This document shows, piece by piece, positions 43,401-53,486 of a stretch of 64,000 bases of DNA. Under the pieces are notes generated by a model that saw only the letters and a program-made list of their open reading frames with translations, was not told the origin of the DNA and did no database searches. How positions within the stretch are numbered: the stretch's first letter is position 1; every line of letters begins with the position of its first letter. Source of the stretch: VAZQ01 sp963702695 (GTDB lineage Bacteria > Pseudomonadota > Alphaproteobacteria > Rhizobiales > Xanthobacteraceae); the NCBI GenBank assembly GCA_963702695.1, contig CAVPDS010000008.1, positions 124,001 to 188,000 of the forward strand, given 5' to 3'. The position numbers and the translations under genes are program-made.

Positions 43401-43640
43401 ATGTCATTCATCGACTTCTTCGCCTGGATCGTTCTGGTCATCCTCATCGCCATGCTGGCGGCGATCTTCGTCGCGCTCGGTATGGCGCCCGGCTACGTCG
43501 CGCGCAAACGCGGGCATCCTTGGGCGCAAGCGGTATCGGTCGGCGGCTGGGCGACCCTGATCTGCGGCTTCGTGTTCTGGCCGCTCATCCTGATCTGGGC
43601 CTACGTTGATGTTCCGGCAAAGCGGGAGCCGCTGCCATGA
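43401..43640 (+). CDS. DUF3302 inner-membrane protein (YiaW-like)
   Basis: A 79-residue protein with two membrane helices (FFAWIVLVILIAMLAAIFVA and ATLICGFVFWPLILIWAYV) joined by the loop MAPGYVARKRGHPWAQAV, the DUF3302 signature. E. coli YiaW has the same form and is encoded next to the HlyD-like YiaV, just as here. The gene overlaps the HlyD-like gene by 4 bases. Function unknown; a joint role with the next protein is implied. Confidence 0.85.
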   Translation: MSFIDFFAWIVLVILIAMLAAIFVALGMAPGYVARKRGHPWAQAVSVGGWATLICGFVFWPLILIWAYVDVPAKREPLP

Positions 43641-44572
43641 TCAACGTTCTCCTGCTCGGGTATATCGCGCTCCTGGCCCTGTTTGTCTGGCTTGGACTGT
43701 TCCCCTTGAACCGGTTCTGGAAGTTCTCGCCCGTGATCGTGGCGATCGTGCTTCTGGTCGGCTTGTTCATTCCGATGGGATGGGGCGCACCATCAGGCAC
43801 CGCGGCGGTGCTGCGCAATTCGGTTCAGATCGTGCCCTCGGTCGCCGGCGAAGTGATCGACGTGCCGGTCAGCGCGAACACGCCGATCAAGGAAGGCGAT
43901 GTGCTCTTCCGCATCGATCCGACCACGTATGATGCAACGGTCAAGTCACTTGAGGCCCAGCTCAAGCTGGCGGAGCAACGCCTTTCTGAAATAACGCAAC
44001 TGCAGGCGCGCGGCGCGGGACGACAGAACGAGCTCGAGCAGCGGCAGTCGGAGGTCGACCAGTTGAACGCGCAACTCGAAGGCGCGAAATGGAACCTCGA
44101 CAAGACCACCGTGCGGGCGCCCGCGAATGGCTACGTGACCAACTTGGCGCTGCGCAAGGGTGCCCGCGTTACGGCTCAATCCCCTGTCATGGCCTTCATC
44201 GATACCTCTGCGACGATTTTGGGCGCTGAAATTCCACAGATCAACGCGCGTTACGTCGCCATCGGCCAGCCGGTCGAGGTCACATTCAAGACTTTTCCCG
44301 GCACGGTTTTTACAGGCCGGGTCGAGTCGGTGCTGCAAGCGATTGCTAGCGGCCAGACCCAGGTCGGCGGCCTTGCTGTCGCACCGACTGAGGTCCAGGC
44401 GGCGCCGTTCGTGGTTCGCTTCAAGCTTGACGACGAAGGCGTGGCGAGACGTCTGCCCGCCGGCAGTACCGGGCTCGCCGCGATCTTCACTGACCATGTC
44501 ACGGTAACGCACGTGATCCGCCGCGTCGTGCTGCGACAGACAGCGATCCTGAACTACATCAATCCGTTCTGA
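43637..44572 (+). CDS. HlyD/EmrA-family membrane adaptor (YiaV-like)
   Basis: A 311-residue protein with two N-terminal membrane helices (about residues 2-25 and 31-48). A biotinyl-lipoyl-like half (SVAGEVIDVPVSANTPIKEG), an alpha-helical coiled segment (about 98-150, LAEQRLSEITQLQARGAGRQ) and the second lipoyl half with TTVRAPANGYVTNLALRKGA follow. The family links inner-membrane pumps to the outer membrane, but YiaV-type members lack a neighbouring pump. Here too only the DUF3302 protein accompanies it. Overlap ATGA with the DUF3302 gene. Confidence 0.88.
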   Translation: MINVLLLGYIALLALFVWLGLFPLNRFWKFSPVIVAIVLLVGLFIPMGWGAPSGTAAVLRNSVQIVPSVAGEVIDVPVSANTPIKEGDVLFRIDPTTYDATVKSLEAQLKLAEQRLSEITQLQARGAGRQNELEQRQSEVDQLNAQLEGAKWNLDKTTVRAPANGYVTNLALRKGARVTAQSPVMAFIDTSATILGAEIPQINARYVAIGQPVEVTFKTFPGTVFTGRVESVLQAIASGQTQVGGLAVAPTEVQAAPFVVRFKLDDEGVARRLPAGSTGLAAIFTDHVTVTHVIRRVVLRQTAILNYINPF

Positions 44573-44684
44573 GAGAAACAGCGTTCTGCTGGTAACAGAA
44601 TGGAGAAGACAACAAATCGAATGGGTTCGTTAGATACCACAACACGTCAAATTCGGCAGGCTCTGAGCAAATTTGGAGGCGTCC

Positions 44685-47159
44685 ATGCGAAACAGAAAAT
44701 ACCTGTTTGAAACCGCCGCGATCGCGGCGGTGGTTTGCAGCTTCATCGGACTATCGAATCCCATGCTTGCGCAGGGCACGCCGGTGACGGGAGGTTCAGT
44801 ACTCCTCCCGGCTCCCGAGCCGCAATTTGGTGGTGTCATTGGCCGCAAGGCCAGTAAATCCAGGCCGGACTTTCCCCAAGCGGTCACGGCTCCGAAGGGG
44901 GCGCCAAACGTCCTCCTGATCATGACTGACGACACGGGCTTCGGAGCCTCGAGCACGTTCGGCGGTCCTATACCAACGCCGAACCTTGAACGCGTCTACC
45001 AACACGGGCTGTGCTACAATCAGTTCCACACCACCGCTCTGTGTTCACCGACGCGGGCCGCGCTTCTCACCGGCCGCAACCATCACAGCGTCGGCTTCGG
45101 CAATATCTCGGAATTCGCCAGCGGGTATCCGGGCTACAACTCGATCCTTCCGAAGAGCGCCGGCACGATCGGCAACATTCTCGTCGGCAACGGATACAAT
45201 ACCTCTTGGTTCGGCAAGAACCACTTGATACCCGACTGGCTGGAAAGCCCGGATGGGCCCTTTGACCAGTGGGCGAGCGGGCTGGGCTTCGAGTACTTCT
45301 ACGGGTTCCTCGGCGGAGACACCGACAACTGGCACCCGGCGCTTTTCGAAAACACCAAGCCAGTTCTGCCGCCCGTGGGAGACCCGAACTACATTCTCAT
45401 CCGCGACATGGGCGATCGCGCGATCAATTGGATTCGCACCCAACATGCGATTGCGCCCGACAAGCCCTTCCTCATGTACTTCGCACCCGGCAACGGCCAC
45501 GCGCCGCACCATGCGACGAAGGACTGGATCGCCAAGTTCAAGGGGAAGTTCGACCAAGGCTGGGACAAACAGCGGGAGGAGACACTGGCGAACCAGAAGC
45601 GGCTGGGCATTGTGCCGGCCGACACGGTGCTGACACCGCGACCAAAGGACATCCCGGCGTGGGATTCGCTGAACGCGGACCAGAAGAAGGTCTACGCACG
45701 AATGATGGAGGTGTATGCGGCGGCGGTTGCGCAAAGCGATTATGAAATAGGTCGCGTTATCGACAGTCTGGAGGAGTCGGGTCAACTCGACAACACGTTG
45801 ATTATCTACATCGAGGGCGACAACGGCGCCAGCGGTGAAGGCACGCTGGAAGGAACGACGAACGAGTTGGGCGGCAACCTGGAGCCAGAGTCGCTTGCGT
45901 TCAAGCTGTCGATGCTGGACGCGCTTGGAAGCGATCGGACCTACAATCACTATCCGGTGGGTTGGGCCCACGCGATGGACACCCCCTTCCAGTGGACCAA
46001 GCAAGTCGCGTCGCACTTCGGCGGGACGCGGAACGGAATGTGCTTGAGCTGGCCGAATCGCATCAAGGCCCACGGGGAAATCCGCTCCCAGTTCTCCCAT
46101 GTCATCGACATCGTGCCGACGATCTTGGACGCTGTCGGCGTGCAGGCCCCTCTGATCCTCAACGGCGTGACGCAAATGCCGTTGGAAGGTGTCAGCATGG
46201 CCTATACGTTCGGCGATGCGAAAGCCCCGACGCGGCACATGACCCAGTATTTTGAGATCGTCGCCAACCGCGGGCTTTACGACAATGGTTGGATTGCCAG
46301 TACCACGCCGCTGCGACCGCCGTGGGTGGTGACGGGCGCCGAGCCTGATCCCGATGACTTCCCCTGGGAGCTCTACAATGTGGCAGAGGACTTCAGCCAA
46401 TCGAAGGATCTTGCCAAGGAGAACCCCAAGAAGCTCCTCGATTTGCAGTCACGTTTTCTGATCGAGGCGGCCAGGCACAATGTGCTGCCCATCAATTCCA
46501 GTTTCGCCGACCGGGCGAACCCGGCGCTTCGCCCCAGCTTCAATGTCGGACGGACGGACTTTACGTACTATCCGGGCATGATCCGCATCCCGGAGGCGAA
46601 TGCTCCGGACATCAAGAACAAGTCGTTCCACATCACCGCTGATGTTGAAATCCCGGAAGGCGGGGCCGATGGCATCCTCGTGACCCAGGGCGGACGGTTC
46701 GGTGGCTGGGGTTTGCTCGTGCTCGACGGTAAACCGATGTTTGCCTACGCGTACTCGAACCAGGATGGGGACAAGTATCCCGACCAGAAGAAGAGCAAGA
46801 CGCGCATCGCCGGCGGTGAAAAGCTCACCCCGGGCAAGCACACGATCTCGTTCGACTTCGCCTACGACGGCGGTGGCATCGGCATGGGCGGACGGGGGAC
46901 GCTTTCAGTCGATGGCACCAAGGTGGCCGAGGGTCGCGTTGAGAAAACCGCGCCCTTCCGGTTCTCGCTGGACGAAAGTTTCGACGTCGGCGAGGACACT
47001 GGAACGCCGGTCATCGACGAGTACGACCCCAAGATGCCGTTCAAGTTCAGTGGCACGCTGAAGAAGGTCGAGGTCAAACTCGACGCCGATCAACTCACTC
47101 CGCAAAAACGCGGCGAACTTGAGCGACTCAAAAGCGACTTCGCGTTGCGAATGCAGTGA
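44685..47159 (+). CDS. Large exported arylsulfatase with CSPTR motif
   Basis: An 824-residue arylsulfatase. It has a Sec-type signal (AAIAAVVCSFIGLSNPMLAQ) and no twin arginine. Metal-site MTDDTGFG at residues 80-87, formylglycine motif CSPTR with Cys120, then GRNHHSVGFG, FGKNHLIPDW, EGDNGASGEGTLEGT and HFGGTRNGMCLSWP are typical of the large arylsulfatase family that includes AtsA-like enzymes. A C-terminal beta-rich domain of about 200 residues (FHITADVEIPEGGADGILVT) is an extra module. If the Sec route is right, the cytoplasmic FGE must act on it before or during export. Ggagg precedes the ATG by 5 bases. Confidence 0.94.
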   Translation: MRNRKYLFETAAIAAVVCSFIGLSNPMLAQGTPVTGGSVLLPAPEPQFGGVIGRKASKSRPDFPQAVTAPKGAPNVLLIMTDDTGFGASSTFGGPIPTPNLERVYQHGLCYNQFHTTALCSPTRAALLTGRNHHSVGFGNISEFASGYPGYNSILPKSAGTIGNILVGNGYNTSWFGKNHLIPDWLESPDGPFDQWASGLGFEYFYGFLGGDTDNWHPALFENTKPVLPPVGDPNYILIRDMGDRAINWIRTQHAIAPDKPFLMYFAPGNGHAPHHATKDWIAKFKGKFDQGWDKQREETLANQKRLGIVPADTVLTPRPKDIPAWDSLNADQKKVYARMMEVYAAAVAQSDYEIGRVIDSLEESGQLDNTLIIYIEGDNGASGEGTLEGTTNELGGNLEPESLAFKLSMLDALGSDRTYNHYPVGWAHAMDTPFQWTKQVASHFGGTRNGMCLSWPNRIKAHGEIRSQFSHVIDIVPTILDAVGVQAPLILNGVTQMPLEGVSMAYTFGDAKAPTRHMTQYFEIVANRGLYDNGWIASTTPLRPPWVVTGAEPDPDDFPWELYNVAEDFSQSKDLAKENPKKLLDLQSRFLIEAARHNVLPINSSFADRANPALRPSFNVGRTDFTYYPGMIRIPEANAPDIKNKSFHITADVEIPEGGADGILVTQGGRFGGWGLLVLDGKPMFAYAYSNQDGDKYPDQKKSKTRIAGGEKLTPGKHTISFDFAYDGGGIGMGGRGTLSVDGTKVAEGRVEKTAPFRFSLDESFDVGEDTGTPVIDEYDPKMPFKFSGTLKKVEVKLDADQLTPQKRGELERLKSDFALRMQ

Positions 47160-47266
47160 AGGCTGGTGGGGCGCCCCTGACGGCAGTGGGCAATCTCGAT
47201 CCCGAAACGTCGCCAACGAGAACGGCGAAAGGATTTGAATTCGCCAGCGGACATAAGGGGCAGGTC

Positions 47267-48685
47267 ATGGGCACTAAGAAAGCAATCGTCCTCGCATTCG
47301 CGTTCTCATGCACCGCAGCAGCGGCGCAAGCCCAAACGCTTTCTGCCCAGGACCTCGCCCGCCGCACCATCGAGCGGCGGGCGGTAGAAGCCGTGATCTG
47401 GGGCATGCCTGCGGTCAATCTCGACCTGATGCTTCAGGCCATGATCAACAGCGCCAAGGGCAAGCCCAATCAGATCGTCTACTGGTCGCGGCTGCCGGAC
47501 TGGAAGAACCAGACGCTCACGCCGAATCCAGACGTCATCTATCTGATGCCGTTCTTCAATACCAAGGACGTCGGTCCCATGGTGCTGGAAATCCCGCCGG
47601 CCGACGACGGCGTGATCAACGGCACGGTGATGGATGCCTGGCAGGTGCCGCTGGAGGATGTCGGGCCGGCCGGCGTCGACAAGGGCAAGGGCGGCAAATA
47701 TCTGATCCTGCCCCCCAACCATTCGGCCGCGGTTCCGGACGGCTACATCGCTCTGACTTCGCCGAACTATCAGGGCTATGCGCTGCTGCGTTCGATCCTC
47801 AACAGCGGCAGCGATGCCGATGTCGCGAAGGCCGTCGCCTATGCCAAGCGGATCAAAGTGTATCCGCTTTCCCAGGCAGCTAATCCTCCGCCCACAGTAT
47901 TCGTCGACGCGATCGACGTGGTCTACAACTCCACAATCCCCTACGACCTGCGCTTCTTCCAGTCGCTCGACCGCGTGGTGCAAACGGAGCCGTGGCTGCC
48001 ACGCGACAAGCTGATGATCGACATGCTCAAGTCGATCGGCATCGAGAAGGGCAAGCCGTTCAATCCCGATGCGCAAACGAAGAACGTTCTGAACTCAGCT
48101 GCCCGCGAAGCGCATGCCCTCCTCGAAGTCAAATATGAGGGCATGTTCAAACCCTATTTCGACATCAGCCGATGGGCGCTTCCGGCGATGCCCGACTATC
48201 TCAAGGCATCGTCGGACGGCTTTTCCGATCCCGATGCATATCCCGTCGACAGCCGTGGCATTGAGTTTACCATTGCCTTCTTCACGCCCAAGCATCTCGG
48301 GCAAGGCCAGTCCTATCTGATGACGCTGAAGGACAAGGACGGGCAGTCTCTCGACGGCGGCAAGAGCTATCGCCTCGCCGTACCGGCGAATGCGCCGGTG
48401 AGCCAGTACTGGTCGGCGACGGTCTACGACCGCGCCACCCACGGCCTGATCCGCAACATGGTGCGATCCGGCCGCGGCTCGCAAAGTCCCGGGCTGCAGA
48501 AGAACGAGGACGGGTCGGTGGATATCTGGTTCGGACCGAAGGCGCCAGCCGGCAAAGACGCGAACTGGGTGCCGACGAACCCGAACGGACAGTTCGAAGT
48601 GCTGTTCCGCCTGTATGGTCCGGAAAAGCCTTTTGTCGACAAGACGTGGAAGCTGCCGGATATCGAGCAGGTCGCTGCTCAGTAA
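47267..48685 (+). CDS. Exported DUF1254/DUF1214 protein 1
   Basis: A 472-residue protein with signal peptide (AIVLAFAFSCTAAAAQAQ). The DUF1254 domain starts at AVEAVIWGMPAVNLDLMLQA and runs through MVLEIPPADDGVINGTVMDA. DUF1214 follows near the C-terminus, with GKSYRLAVPANAPVSQYWSA and GSVDIWFGPKAPAGKDANWV. The family is found in many bacteria and has no established activity. ATG 47267 is chosen because the signal peptide begins there, although the frame is open 37 codons upstream. It lies between two sulfatase groups in the same direction. Confidence 0.88.
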   Translation: MGTKKAIVLAFAFSCTAAAAQAQTLSAQDLARRTIERRAVEAVIWGMPAVNLDLMLQAMINSAKGKPNQIVYWSRLPDWKNQTLTPNPDVIYLMPFFNTKDVGPMVLEIPPADDGVINGTVMDAWQVPLEDVGPAGVDKGKGGKYLILPPNHSAAVPDGYIALTSPNYQGYALLRSILNSGSDADVAKAVAYAKRIKVYPLSQAANPPPTVFVDAIDVVYNSTIPYDLRFFQSLDRVVQTEPWLPRDKLMIDMLKSIGIEKGKPFNPDAQTKNVLNSAAREAHALLEVKYEGMFKPYFDISRWALPAMPDYLKASSDGFSDPDAYPVDSRGIEFTIAFFTPKHLGQGQSYLMTLKDKDGQSLDGGKSYRLAVPANAPVSQYWSATVYDRATHGLIRNMVRSGRGSQSPGLQKNEDGSVDIWFGPKAPAGKDANWVPTNPNGQFEVLFRLYGPEKPFVDKTWKLPDIEQVAAQ

Positions 48686-48699
48686 TCGGAGGATGTGCG

Positions 48700-50201
48700 A
48701 TGAAACCCAATCGTCGAGAAACGCTCTCGTTGCTGTCGAGCGCCCCTGCTGCGCTTGGAATCCTCTCTGTCGCCGGCATGGCCGCCCACGCCCAGGATGC
48801 GAAACCGGGCGCACCGTCACGACCACAGGCCAACTCACAAAAAATCGAGACGCGCATCGGCACGCTCGAATTCACCCACGACTTCGCCAACGGCTATCCG
48901 ACCGACGCGACGATCGACAAGCTCTACGACGAGCGCGATTTTCAGCGGGCGTGCCAGGCCTATCTCTGGTCCGTTCCGGCGGTCTCGTTTGCGTCATGGC
49001 AGCGCGGCGTCACGCAACAACTCGGCGCCAAGAACGGCCAGGTCGTCGCGATCCTGTCGCTCGAAGCCCGGCGCGGCATCCTGACTGCGAACGCCACGAC
49101 ACCTTATTACCTCGGGTTCGCCGAACTCTCCGCGGGGCCGCTGGTCATGGTGATCCCGCCGCGCGGCGTACAAGGCGGGATCAGTGACGCGTGGCAACGG
49201 ACTATTCCGGGCACCGAATCCCCCGGCACATACCTCATACTCGCTCCTGGGCAGAAGGCGCCAGAGAACGTGTCCGGCTACACTGTGCGGGAGTCGCTGA
49301 CCTTCAATATTTTTCTTGGTTTGCGCCTGACCGACGCAGACCCGGAGCGGGCGAAGGAGGCGTTGGCGCAGCTGCAGATGTATCCTTACGCCCAACGCGC
49401 AAATCCCCCGAAGGTGGACATCCTCGACGCCGGCACGAAACATGGAGCGGGCTGCCGCCGCGCGGGATGGAATACTGGCAGCGTGTCAACGACGTGATCC
49501 AGACTGAACCTGTCGAGCCGCGCGATATTTTCTTCCACGCCATGTTGCGGCCGCTCGGTCTGGAAAAGGGCAAGCCCTTCAGGCCGGACGCACGGCAGAC
49601 AAAGATCCTGACCGACGCCGCTTTGATCGGCGAGGCCATGGCAAAGGCCAACTCGGCGGATCGTCGTTTCGCTGGCGACCGATTTCGGCCCGATGCGCAT
49701 TGGGACTTCGCTTTGCAGCTCGATGCCGATAACCCCGACGCCTTCTGGAACCTGCTCGACGAACGGGCATCGTGGTTCTACGAGGCCGTGGGCGCGGGCC
49801 CGGCGATGGCGCCCAAGCGCCCGGGACCGTCTTCGGCGTACCTCAGCGCATACAAGGACAAGGCCGGGCAATGGCTGGATGGCGGCAACTCGTATCGCCT
49901 ACGCGTGCCGCCAAATCCGCCAATCCAGCTGTTCTGGTCGGTCACGCTCTATGACGTCGATACGCGGGCACTGATCCTGAACGAGCAGAAGATTGCCGAT
50001 CGCTCGTCGCGTATGAATTTGCGCAATAACGCGGACGGTTCGGTGGATATCCATTGTGGGCCGAAGGCGCCGGCCGGCTTCGAGCAGAACTGGATTCCCA
50101 CAGTCCCGGGCAAGAACTGGTTTGCGTATTTCCGGTTCTACCAGCCGACCGAAACCTACTTCGATCGCTCCTGGCCGTTGCCGGACTTCGCGCAAGTTTA
50201 G
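48700..50201 (+). CDS. Exported DUF1254/DUF1214 protein 2 (one frameshift)
   Basis: About 500 residues in two frames. The first begins MKPNRRETLSLLSSAPAALG (a Tat-like signal) and carries DUF1254 with FQRACQAYLWSVPAVSFASW up to VDILDAGTK. Near 49440 the sequence aaacatgg lacks one C of the expected aaaccatgg. The frame starting SGLPPRGMEYWQRVNDVIQT then continues through DUF1214 (GNSYRLRVPPNPPIQLFWSV) to the stop at 50199-50201. The gene is otherwise intact, so a sequencing error is quite possible; otherwise it is a pseudogene. It is related to, but clearly different from, the DUF1254 protein just upstream. Confidence 0.85.
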
Positions 50202-50261
50202 GCCGAGGTTAGCCCGACACATTTCCAGAGCGCGTTACGCGCACTAAGATCGGAGAGCAAA

Positions 50262-51812
50262 ATGCCGGCGAAAACCACACGCGATTGCGCGCTTGATCGC
50301 CGTAGCATCCTGCTCGGCGGCACTACGCTTGCCGCTGCGTCTGCATTTGGTACCGCCGCGCCGATGCGAGTCGCACAGGCGCAGGAGCCGCCGGTGCAAT
50401 CGAAACCCAACATCCTGTTCATGCTCAGTGACAACGTCGGCTATGGCGTGCCGTCCTGCTACAACGGCGGCATCCTCGACACGCCCACGCCACGCCTCGA
50501 CAAGCTCGCCGCCGAAGGCCTGCGGCTCACGAACTTCAACGTCGAGAACCAGTGTACGCCCAGCCGTGCCGCGCTCATGACCGGACGTCTGCCGATCCGT
50601 TCCGGCATCGGCAAGGCGATTGCGGCAGGTGCCCCCGGCGGACTGCACCCGTGGGAGATCACGATTGCGGAGATGCTCGGCGACGCCGGCTACCGCACGG
50701 CGATGTTCGGGAAATGGCACCTCGGCGCGGGTCAGGGTCGTTTGCCGACCGATCAGGGCTTTGACGAGTGGTTCGGCTTCGAGACCACCGACATCATCTA
50801 TTGGGCCGGCAAGCCCGGCATGCCGCTGAAAGACGTGGACTACATCCGGGAGGCCAGGAAGGGCGAAACGCCCCGCAATCTGCAGGTGTATGACGAGGAG
50901 ACCCGCCGACAGATCGACCGGATGCTGACCGATCGCGCGGTCGACTACGTTGCAAACGCCAGCAAGAGTGACCGGCCATTCTTTCTCTACGTGCCGTTCG
51001 CCTTCGCCCACCATCCCGCGCTCGCCCACCCCGATTTCAAAGGAAGGTCACCTGCAGGTGAGTTCGGCGACAGCCTGATAGAGCACGACTACAACGTCGG
51101 ACGCATTCTCGACGCGCTTACGGCCGCCGGTCTTGATGACAACACCGTTGTTGTGTGGGCGAGCGACAATGGCCCGTCGCCGCTCCCGACCGTCACACCC
51201 TGGTGGACAATCGGCAACTCGGGTCCATGGCGTGGAGAGATTGGAACGGTGCTGGAAGGAAACATCCGCACCCCCTGCATCATCCGATGGCCGGGCAAGA
51301 TTCCCGGCGGGCGGGTCAGCAACCAGATCGTCGCCATCGTCGATTTCTTCCCGACGCTTGCCCGCATTGCCGGTGGGAAGGTCCCGACCGACCGTCCTAT
51401 CGACGGCGTGGATCAACTCGACTTCTTTATGGGTCGACAGGAGAAATCGAACCGCGAGCACGTCCTCCTTTTCCTCGGCCAGAAGCTCATGGGGGTCAAA
51501 TGGCGGAACTACAAGATTCATCTGGACGGGCTCGATCGCGTCGATGGCACCATTGAAGACTGGTCTTTCCCGCGTGCCTTCAACCTGGCGGCCGACCCGA
51601 AGGAACGTTGGAACATCATCTGGCAGAACACGTGGATCGGCGAGGAGATAGGCCCATTCGTTGCCGCCTACGCGGCGAGCGTAAAGAAGTATCCGAACCT
51701 CGCGGGCGGCCAGCCCAACGATCAGCAGCCGCACTACGGCGCGGAGAATGCCGCCGCCGAAACCGGCGCGGAAGGCGTGCCAGGCAAGCTGGAGTCGCTA
51801 CGGCAGCATTGA
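50262..51812 (+). CDS. Tat-exported sulfatase with CTPSR motif
   Basis: A 516-residue sulfatase. Tat signal LDRRSILLGGTTLAAASAFG; metal-site MLSDNVGYG; formylglycine motif CTPSR with Cys98; then MFGKWHLGAGQGRLPTDQGF and VVWASDNGPSPLP, which supply the conserved Lys/His and Asp/Asn ligands. It belongs to the arylsulfatase A-like group (FDEWFGFETTDIIYW). Ggagag precedes the ATG at 50262. The C-terminal tail (QPHYGAENAAAETGAEGVPG) is low-complexity. Confidence 0.93.
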   Translation: MPAKTTRDCALDRRSILLGGTTLAAASAFGTAAPMRVAQAQEPPVQSKPNILFMLSDNVGYGVPSCYNGGILDTPTPRLDKLAAEGLRLTNFNVENQCTPSRAALMTGRLPIRSGIGKAIAAGAPGGLHPWEITIAEMLGDAGYRTAMFGKWHLGAGQGRLPTDQGFDEWFGFETTDIIYWAGKPGMPLKDVDYIREARKGETPRNLQVYDEETRRQIDRMLTDRAVDYVANASKSDRPFFLYVPFAFAHHPALAHPDFKGRSPAGEFGDSLIEHDYNVGRILDALTAAGLDDNTVVVWASDNGPSPLPTVTPWWTIGNSGPWRGEIGTVLEGNIRTPCIIRWPGKIPGGRVSNQIVAIVDFFPTLARIAGGKVPTDRPIDGVDQLDFFMGRQEKSNREHVLLFLGQKLMGVKWRNYKIHLDGLDRVDGTIEDWSFPRAFNLAADPKERWNIIWQNTWIGEEIGPFVAAYAASVKKYPNLAGGQPNDQQPHYGAENAAAETGAEGVPGKLESLRQH

Positions 51813-51822
51813 GGAGCAACTC

Positions 51823-53329
51823 GTGGGTATCGAGAACGATCAAGACGAGACGAAAACTGGGACCACGGCGTCGGCCGACGCGCTCAATCGCCGTCACGTG
51901 CTGCTTGGCGGCACAACTCTCGCCGCCGCGTCCGCGATTGGCGCCACCGCGCCGATGCAGGTCGCACAAGCCCAAGCGCCGTCTGACGCAGACGAAGCCG
52001 AACATCCTGTTCATCCTGGTCGACAATCTCGGTTATGGCGAACTGGGCGTCTACGGCGGCGGCGCGACGCGCGGCGCGCCGACCCCGCGCATCGACAAGC
52101 TCGCAAGCGAGGGCTTGCGCCTCACCAACATGAACATGGAGGCGCAGTGCACGCCGAGCCGCTCGGCCATCCTGACCGGACGCTACGCGATACGCTCGGG
52201 CACCCACTCGGTGCCGTTCGGCGGCGTGGCGGACGGTCTCACGCAATGGGAAGTGACGATGGCCGAGTCATTGTCAGCCGTCGGTTACGCGACGGCGCTC
52301 AACGGCAAATGGCACCTCGGCAGCCATGATGGCCGCCTCCCCAACGACCAGGGCTTTGATGAATGGTACGGCATTCCGCGAACCACCGACGAGGCGATGT
52401 GGCCGGGCTCGGCCGGCTACTCGCCGACCATCATGCCACCGGAACAGATCATGGAAGGACGCAAGGGCGAGAAGAGCCGCGAGCTGCTAGTCTACGATCT
52501 GGAGCAACGTCGGCTGATTGACGCCGAGATCACGCGGCGCTCGATCGCGTTCATGGAGCGCCAGTCGCTGGCCCGCAAGCCCTTCTTCGCCTACGCAACT
52601 CTGACGCAGCCGCATTTGCCGACGCTGCCGAACCCGGCATTTGCGGGCAAAACCGGCAATGGCGACTGGGCCGACATGCTGGCCGAAATGGATTACAACG
52701 TCGGACAGATGCTCGACGCGGTGGACCGGCTCGGCATCCGCGACAACACAATTGTGATCTTTGCCAGCGACAACGGGCCGGAGTTTATCAAGCCTTGGGA
52801 TGGCTGGGCTGGTCCTTGGCGTGGCCAATACTTCACCGCATGGGAAGGCGGCATCCGCGTGCCGTTCATGATCCGTTGGCCCGGTAAAGTGCCTGCGGGG
52901 CGAGTGAGCGACGAGATCGTTCACGCGGTCGACATTTTCCCGACACTGGCGAGCGTCGTCGGTGCCGCCGTGCCGAATGACCGCCCGATCGATGGTGTCG
53001 ATCAGTCCGGCTTCTTCATGGGTAAGACCGAGAATTCGGCTCGCGAGGGGATACTGATCTGGTGCGCCGACCGCCTGCAGGCGGTGAAGTGGCGGAATTT
53101 CAAGGTGCACTTCTATCAGCAGGACACCATGGTTTCGCCGCCGGTCAAGCTTGCAATTCCACTACTGTTCAACCTCTACACGAACCCGCGCGAGGATGAG
53201 ACTAAGGTCATCACCGATAGCTGGATTTTCGGCCCAGTGCTGAAGATGGTCGGTGAATTCGAAGCGAGCGTGAAGAAGCATCCTCTCGTCGCAATGGGGA
53301 CGCCTGATCCCTACCTGCCGCCGAATTAG
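51823..53329 (+). CDS. Tat-exported sulfatase with CTPSR motif (one frameshift)
   Basis: The N-terminus (GTG 51823, gaggag upstream) reads GIENDQDETK and a Tat signal LNRRHVLLGGTTLAAASAIG. Near 51983, in ccgtctgacgcagacg, one base is missing, and the frame continues TQTKPNILFILVDNLGYGEL, EAQCTPSRSAILTGRYAIRS, NGKWHLGSHDGRLPNDQGFD and IFASDNGPEF to the stop at 53327-53329. About 500 residues once corrected. The Tat segment is almost the same as in the upstream sulfatase (RR-LLGGTTLAAAS), so the two genes are probably an old tandem duplication. The mutation, if real, would separate the signal from the enzyme. Confidence 0.88.
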
Positions 53330-53486
53330 CAATACTCGGGGAAACGCACCGGATAGTCGCTGTCAGCGGGGGCCGAGCAGACGCCACCTACCTTAGCCCG
53401 ACACGCATAGTCCAAGGGGCGCCTTTGGTTTGCGGCGACTGGTGGAGAGCAGCTCCCCCGGGCATGAGCACCCGACACGTTCGGTC

